DNA of 64,000 nucleotides from Streptomyces qaidamensis (GTDB lineage Bacteria; Actinomycetota; Actinomycetes; Streptomycetales; Streptomycetaceae). How positions within the stretch are numbered: position 1 is the stretch's first letter; each line of letters opens with the position of its first letter. The DNA lies in NCBI RefSeq assembly GCF_001611795.1, contig NZ_CP015098.1:8742001-8806000 (forward strand). The letters run 5' to 3'. The notes under the pieces are model-generated. The model was not told the origin of the DNA. It saw only the letters and a program-made list of their open reading frames with translations, and ran no database searches. This document shows, piece by piece, positions 60,022-64,000 of this stretch. The translations under genes were made by a program, and so were the position numbers.

Positions 60022-60878
60022 CCACGCCGACGGGGACCCTGCGCACCGGCGAACCCGCCTCGGCCCGGCTCGGCACCCTAGCCGAGCAGGGCGCGACCGG
60101 CGCCCTGTCCACCGAGACGGGGATCGTCTACCTCGCGGCCGGTCACGTCGTCCACGTCGAATCAGCCGTCACCCCCGATCTCGGCGACCTGCTCACCCAC
60201 AGCGGCGCGCTCGCCCCGGACGGCTGGTGGGAGGCGATCGACCAGGCCGGCCGCCGCTGCCGTGTCGGACGGCAACTGGTCGACAGCGGCCACCTCGCCG
60301 CCGGCGCGCTGGAACTGTGCCATCTGGGCGCCCTCTTCGACGCGGCGTACTTCGTCCTCGCCCACGACGGACCGGCGCTCCGCTTCCGGCCCGGAGCCGC
60401 TCACTGGCTCGGCGCGGTCCGGCCCGTACCGGTGGACACCGTCCTGCGCGAGTCCAGACGCCGCCGCGAACTGCTGCACCGCATATGGCCCGAACCCGCC
60501 GTCGACCGCGCGCCGCTCGCCCGGGTGCCCGGACCGGACGCCGCCGACCTGCCGGCCCGCCGCGGCCGGACCCTCGCCCAGGTCGACGGCGTCCGCACCG
60601 CCGCCCAGATCGCCACCGCCCTCGCCTGCCGCACCTTCCACACCCTCGTCGAACTCCGCCGCCTCGCCGCCGCCGGGCTGGTCACCCCCGTGGCCCCCCC
60701 GGCCCCCGTCCCGACCGCCGCTCCAGCCCCCGCCGCCGCCCCCGCCCCAGCCCCAGCCCCAGCGTCCGCCCCCGCCACCGTGTCCGCCGAGCCGGGCCCC
60801 TCACCTCGTCCCGCGGCACCGGACGAGCCCGACACCGCACTGCTGCGACGGCTCCTGCACGCCTTGGAGGCACTGTGA
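60018..60878 (+). CDS. DUF4388-like protein with Ala/Pro tail
   Basis: 286 aa, ATGA overlap with the preceding gene. The N-terminus ARLGTLAEQGATGALSTETG, IVYLAAGHVVHVESAVTPDL resembles the DUF4388/PATAN-type domain found in gliding and signalling proteins. A middle winged-helix-like part (LAQVDGVRTAAQIATALACR, VELRRLAAAGLV) and an Ala/Pro-rich linker follow, then a short helix LLRRLLHALEAL. It might act as a DNA- or protein-binding partner of the roadblock proteins. Family assignment is tentative. Confidence 0.6.
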   Translation: MTTPTGTLRTGEPASARLGTLAEQGATGALSTETGIVYLAAGHVVHVESAVTPDLGDLLTHSGALAPDGWWEAIDQAGRRCRVGRQLVDSGHLAAGALELCHLGALFDAAYFVLAHDGPALRFRPGAAHWLGAVRPVPVDTVLRESRRRRELLHRIWPEPAVDRAPLARVPGPDAADLPARRGRTLAQVDGVRTAAQIATALACRTFHTLVELRRLAAAGLVTPVAPPAPVPTAAPAPAAAPAPAPAPASAPATVSAEPGPSPRPAAPDEPDTALLRRLLHALEAL

Positions 60879-60916
60879 TCCGCGCGCGAAGACAGCGTGC
60901 CGAAAGGAGACTGCTC

Positions 60917-61438
60917 ATGGCCGTCGAGACCGACGTCCTGGACGAACTGCGTCGGCTCCGCACCCGCATACCCCGGCTGACGGGCTCCCTCGCGGCCACC
61001 GTCGACGGACTCGTCCTCGCCCACGACGTGCCGGGCACCGAGCCGGAGGGGCTCGCGGCGCTCACCGCCGCCGCCCTCGGCGTCGCCTACCGCATGACCG
61101 ACGCCGCCGCCCGCGGCGACTTCCGCGAACTGCTGGTGCGTGGCTCCGGAGGCTACATCGCGACCTACGCCGCCGGAACGACCGCCGTGCTCACTCTCCT
61201 CGCCGAGGACCGCGTCAACGTCGGCCGCCTGCACCTCGAAGGCCGGCGCAGCGGCGCCCGGATCGCCGACCTGGTGGCCACGGGCGTCGGCCCGGGCACC
61301 GGTCGCCACGCCGACCGGCCGGCACCCGAAGAGCACCTCGCCACGGTGCCCCCGGCCGGCGACCGCCCCATCGGCACCCTCCCGGTACGGACCCCGCAGC
61401 GGCCCGCACACCAGCCACGCCCGCAGACCGGTATCTGA
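60917..61438 (+). CDS. roadblock/LC7 domain protein
   Basis: 173 aa with AAAGGAG upstream. VLDELRRLRTRIPRLTGSLA, ATVDGLVLAHDVPGTEPEGL, AALTAAALGVAYRMTD and YIATYAAGTTAVLTLLAEDR are the standard roadblock fold (residues 1-115). The remaining 55 residues are Pro/Arg-rich and disordered. Third gene of the operon, 38 bp after the second. Confidence 0.78.
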   Translation: MAVETDVLDELRRLRTRIPRLTGSLAATVDGLVLAHDVPGTEPEGLAALTAAALGVAYRMTDAAARGDFRELLVRGSGGYIATYAAGTTAVLTLLAEDRVNVGRLHLEGRRSGARIADLVATGVGPGTGRHADRPAPEEHLATVPPAGDRPIGTLPVRTPQRPAHQPRPQTGI

Positions 61439-61529
61439 GCCACCCGAGCCTTCCGACCCACCGACCTTCCGAACCCACCGAACTTTCCGACCCACCTGAG
61501 TAGAAGACCGAAGGAAAGGAACCGAGCGC

Positions 61530-61904
61530 ATGGCCAACACGGAGACCGCGCTGAAGGAATGCCTGAGCTCCATCGACGGAGCGACAGCCGTCGCACTCGT
61601 CGACTACACCAGCGGCATGGCCCTCGGCACCCTCGGCGGCAGCAAGGACTTCAACCTGGAAGTCGCCGCCGCGGGCAACACCGACGTCGTGCGGTCGAAG
61701 CTGCGCACCATGGAGCACCTGGGACTGAAGGAGGAGATCGAGGACATCCTGATCACCCTGAACACCCAGTACCACCTCATCCGCCTCCTGAAGGGCCGCG
61801 GAGGCAGCGGACTCTTCCTCTACCTCGTGCTCGACGGGAGCCGGGCCAACCTCGCCATGGCCCGCCACCAGTTGCGCCGCATCGAGGCCGACCTGGAGGT
61901 CTGA
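61530..61904 (+). CDS. roadblock/LC7-like protein
   Basis: 124 aa with AAGGAAAGGA before the ATG. ATAVALVDYTSGMALGTLGG, DVVRSKLRTMEHLGLKEEIE, DILITLNTQYHLIRLLKG and LFLYLVLDGSRANLAMARHQ. A compact single domain and a paralogue of the first gene of the cluster. The 91 bp between it and the third gene contain no terminator. Confidence 0.75.
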   Translation: MANTETALKECLSSIDGATAVALVDYTSGMALGTLGGSKDFNLEVAAAGNTDVVRSKLRTMEHLGLKEEIEDILITLNTQYHLIRLLKGRGGSGLFLYLVLDGSRANLAMARHQLRRIEADLEV

Positions 61905-62013
61905 ACCCGGCATCACCCGACGGGAGCCCTCCGCCACGGACACGTCGCGGAGGGCACCGGCACGCCGCACGGCGACGGGCCGCGCACAGCCGGCCGCGTC
62001 TACGGTGGGCGCC

Positions 62014-62163
62014 ATGACGGCACCCCTGGACGTGCTCGTGGTGGGCGCGGGCCCCACCGGACTCGCGCCCGCGACCCAACCGCGCGCCTGTGAAACCCCG
62101 TTCCGGATCGTCGCCCGGCCGCCCGGCCGCACCTGCACCTGCCCCCACGGGTGCTGCGCGTGA
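62014..62163 (+). pseudogene. N-terminal stub of a FAD-dependent monooxygenase
   Basis: 49 codons: MTAPLDVLVVGAGPTGLA, then divergent residues with FRIVARPPGRT. GAGPTGLA is the dinucleotide-binding loop of PHBH-type monooxygenases (usually G(A)GPTGLALA). The stop follows a shifted frame and the remaining 300-450 residues are absent; an IS701 element begins 38 bp later. Confidence 0.7.
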
Positions 62164-62201
62164 CCGGTTTCCTGCGGCCTGATCCAAACGACAGGCCCTA
62201 G

Positions 62202-62235
62202 TACTGCAACGGTGCTTGCCGTGACTGATGGCCAG
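62202..62235 (+). repeat. IS701 left inverted repeat
   Basis: 34 bp starting TACTGCAACGGTGCTTGCCG, perfect reverse complement of 63566-63599. It overlaps the first codons of the transposase frame. Confidence 0.95.
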
Positions 62236-63439
62236 GTTGGTCGTTGGTGTGTTCATGGGTGGGGACCTTGCTGATGTCAGGTTGTGGGCGGGTGAACTGG
62301 ACGCTGTGCATGAGCGGTTCGTGCACCGTTTCAGCAGGTCGGAGCCGCGGGAGTCGGCACTGGCTTATATGCGGGGCCTGATCGCTCCGCTGCAGCGGAA
62401 GAACGGCTGGACGCTGGCGGAGGAAGCCGGCCACGAAGGCCCGGATCGTATCCACAGGATGCTGAACCGGATCGAGTGGGACGCGGATGAGGTGCTCGAC
62501 GACGTGCGTCAGTACGTGGTCGACAACCTCGGCGACCAGGACGCCGTCCTGGTCGTGGACGACACGGGCTTCTTGAAGAAGGGGACGCGGTCGGCCGGGG
62601 TGCAGCGGCAGTACTCCGGCACCGCCGGGCGGACGGAGAACTGCCAGGTCGGCGTCTTCCTCGCGTATGCCACGAGCCGCGGGCGGACTCTGATCGACCG
62701 GCGTCTGTATCTGCCCGCATCCTGGACCGACGACCGTGAAAGGTGCCGCCGGGCCGGCGTCGACGACGAGGTCGCCTTTGAGACCAAGGTGGCCATGGCG
62801 AAGGCGATGGTCCGCCGCGCCATGGCGGACAGGGTCCCGTTTCGGTGGGTGACCGCGGATGCCGCCTACGGGTTCAGCAAAGGCTGGCGGTCGGAGCTGG
62901 AGCGGGCGGACGTCTTCCACGTCATGGCCACCACCCGCCACGACACCGTGGTCACCCGCTGGGCGATCGACCATCCCGTCCATGACTTGTTCAACGGTCT
63001 TGCCCGGCAGAAATGGAAGCGCCGTTCCTGCGGCACCGGGGCTCACGGCCCGCGGATCTACGACTGGGCACGCGTCGAGGTCCGGCCCTGGCACCGACCC
63101 GACCGCCGCCACTGGGTCCTCGCCCGCCGCAGCGTGAGCCGACCCGGGGAGATCTCTTACTACATCGCCTACTGCCCGGTTGAGGCAACGCTTGACGACC
63201 TGATCCGCATCGCGGGCAGCAGGTGGGCCATCGAGGAGTGCTTTCAGAGCGCGAAACAGGAATGCGGCCTGGACGACTACCAGGTCCGCCGCTATCCCGG
63301 CTGGCACCGGCACATGACCCTGGCCATGGCTGCCCACGCCTGCCTGACCGTCCTGCGAGCCCGCGAGCTGGACGCCGGGAAAGCAGAAACGGATCCTCCC
63401 AGCTCATCCACCTCAGCCTCGCCGAGATACGACGGCTGA
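62228..63439 (+). CDS. IS701-family transposase, altered C-terminus
   Basis: 403 aa. DDE-type enzyme with VLVVDDTGFLKKG (first Asp), WVTADAAYGFSKG (second Asp) and RWAIEECFQSAKQECGLDDY (Glu and the DE region). ATG 62228 lies in the inverted repeat; GTG/ATG starts near 62248-62254 are possible. The last 21 residues (KAETDPPSSSTSASPRYDG) are from a shifted frame: the usual family terminus continues in the +1 frame as LIHLSLAEIRRLITRLTDR, HILHWSTWRRRRQHQART and stops at 63564. The shift is near 63380-63400, so the protein may lack its normal tail. Confidence 0.85.
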   Translation: MARLVVGVFMGGDLADVRLWAGELDAVHERFVHRFSRSEPRESALAYMRGLIAPLQRKNGWTLAEEAGHEGPDRIHRMLNRIEWDADEVLDDVRQYVVDNLGDQDAVLVVDDTGFLKKGTRSAGVQRQYSGTAGRTENCQVGVFLAYATSRGRTLIDRRLYLPASWTDDRERCRRAGVDDEVAFETKVAMAKAMVRRAMADRVPFRWVTADAAYGFSKGWRSELERADVFHVMATTRHDTVVTRWAIDHPVHDLFNGLARQKWKRRSCGTGAHGPRIYDWARVEVRPWHRPDRRHWVLARRSVSRPGEISYYIAYCPVEATLDDLIRIAGSRWAIEECFQSAKQECGLDDYQVRRYPGWHRHMTLAMAAHACLTVLRARELDAGKAETDPPSSSTSASPRYDG

Positions 63440-63565
63440 TCACCCGCCTCACCGACCGCCGACCCACACCCGTCGAGCACATCCTGCACTGGTCGACCTG
63501 GCGCCGACGACGACAGCACCAGGCCCGCACCAGCCACTACAAACGACGCGGACACAGCCCCTGAA

Positions 63566-63599
63566 CTGGCCATCAGTCACGGCAAGCACCGTTGCAGTA
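63566..63599 (-). repeat. IS701 right inverted repeat
   Basis: 34-bp perfect partner of 62202-62235, followed by CTAG. Confidence 0.95.
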
Positions 63600-64000
63600 C
63601 TAGCCCGGGAGGCCGGCGAGCCACTCGATCAGGAGCCGGTTGGTGTCGGCGGGACGCTCCTGCTGAACGAAGTGACCGCAGCCGTCCAGAAGGTGCGAGC
63701 CCCTCAGCCCGGGCAGCGTGTTCGGGTACGCCTCGATCGCGTCGGCCAGCCAGGTCGTGGACGCGTCCAGGGTGCCTCCGATGAACAGCGACGGCTGGGT
63801 GACAGGGGCACCGGCGAAGTCCGCCAGGTCCCGCCAGTCGCGGTCCATGTTCCGGTACCGGTTCAGCGCCCCCGTCAGTCCGGTGCGTTCGAACTCCGCG
63901 GCGTAGACGTCGAGATCGGCCTCACTCAGCCACTCCGGCAGGCGGCCGACGGGGAACCGGTCGCGCAACCGGCTGCCACGGGCCACGAAATGGGGGTCGG
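63600..64000 (-). CDS. alpha/beta hydrolase (epoxide hydrolase-like), C-terminal part
   Basis: About 133 codons in the window; the gene continues past the right edge. EWLSEADLDVYAAEFERTGL, TGALNRYRNMDRDW, then PSLFIGGTLDASTTWLADAI with the acidic residue of GTLD, and the catalytic His in DGCGHFVQQERPADTNRLLI. This is the cap and C-terminal half of epoxide hydrolase/haloalkane dehalogenase-like enzymes. The TAG stop (63600-63602) is part of the duplicated CTAG, but the duplication preserves it. Confidence 0.8.
   Translation of the reverse strand, partial: DPHFVARGSRLRDRFPVGRLPEWLSEADLDVYAAEFERTGLTGALNRYRNMDRDWRDLADFAGAPVTQPSLFIGGTLDASTTWLADAIEAYPNTLPGLRGSHLLDGCGHFVQQERPADTNRLLIEWLAGLPG

Larger units (their letters stand above)
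62202..63599. mobile_element. IS701-family insertion sequence
   Basis: 1,398 bp with perfect 34-bp inverted repeats at both ends (TACTGCAACGGTGCTTGCCG...) and CTAG duplicated on both sides (62198-62201 and 63600-63603), the target preference (YTAR) of the IS701 family. Perfect ends and a clean duplication mean a recent insertion. It separates a monooxygenase stub from an alpha/beta-hydrolase gene whose natural TAG stop lies in the target site. Confidence 0.93.

Noticed and set aside
59581..61904. A conservon (cvn) operon
   Set aside because: No sensor kinase, DUF742 protein or GTPase is encoded; only the roadblock fold is shared.
63380..63440. Programmed ribosomal frameshift in the IS701 transposase
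   Set aside because: No clear slippery heptamer or following stem was seen near the shift. Left open as a mutation and reported only as an anomaly.

Overview
The window is high-GC actinobacterial DNA. G/C-rich third codon positions, GTG starts, ATGA/GTGA-coupled genes, GGAGG-type ribosome sites and lineage-typical families (DUF5133, MmyB-type regulators, roadblock/LC7 proteins, RsbW-like ATPases, SpoIIE-type phosphatases, IS701 and IS630 elements) point to a Streptomyces or close relative. Both ends cut through genes. No rRNA, tRNA or CRISPR array was recognised.

Layout. 1-8.8 kb: a leftward operon of acyl-CoA carboxylase beta subunit, FadD32-like fatty acyl-AMP ligase, a polyketide synthase with the ACP-KS-AT-ACP-TE order of mycobacterial Pks13, and a Tat-exported esterase resembling antigen 85. 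This is the gene set of mycolic-acid condensation and export, in an organism that should not make mycolates. A PucR-type regulator follows. 9-14.2 kb: aldo/keto reductase, an ABC-transporter remnant, DUF5133, a GlxA-type regulator, a DUF2269 protein, and a two-gene graspetide (omega-ester RiPP) locus tgmB/tgmA. 14.4-23.7 kb: a repeat-containing membrane protein, a three-subunit PaoABC/YagTSR-like molybdenum oxidoreductase, an uncharacterised protein, an RsbW-like ATPase and a PPK2 kinase. 23.9-29.5 kb: GH43 hydrolase, SDR, a frameshifted GH43/AbfB enzyme, cupin and aquaglyceroporin.

29.6-34.8 kb is rearranged. A GTP cyclohydrolase I gene (folE) is split by a 3,866-bp element with about 55-bp terminal inverted repeats and a TA duplication (IS630/mariner style). 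The element has only a transposase stub but carries a LysR regulator, a Vat-like streptogramin A acetyltransferase, a Vgb-like streptogramin B lyase, a YCII protein and a broken VOC gene, that is, a streptogramin-resistance cargo. 34.9-40.4 kb: a PLP decarboxylase divergent from a MarR regulator across two sets of 15-bp repeats, a PL11 rhamnogalacturonan lyase behind a CebR-like operator, DinB and GNAT proteins.

40.5-42.3 kb and 46.4-47.3 kb are gene graveyards (LysR, hydroxypyruvate isomerase, aldehyde dehydrogenase, HAD and ROK remnants) around one intact foreign-looking cupin. Between them lies a polyamine-type binding lipoprotein upstream of a CitA-like sensor fused to a PP2C phosphatase and an anti-sigma-type ATPase. 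47.4-56.6 kb: saccharopine dehydrogenase-like protein, second GlxA regulator, maltokinase-cap-like protein, RibD/DHFR-like reductase, a coupled symporter-sigma factor-membrane protein operon, CstA-YbdD and an acetoacetate decarboxylase-like protein. 57-64 kb: TetR regulator, small secreted protein, a decayed CrtI-like oxidoreductase, a four-gene roadblock/LC7 operon, a monooxygenase stub, a 1,398-bp IS701 element with CTAG target duplication, and the end of an alpha/beta hydrolase gene.
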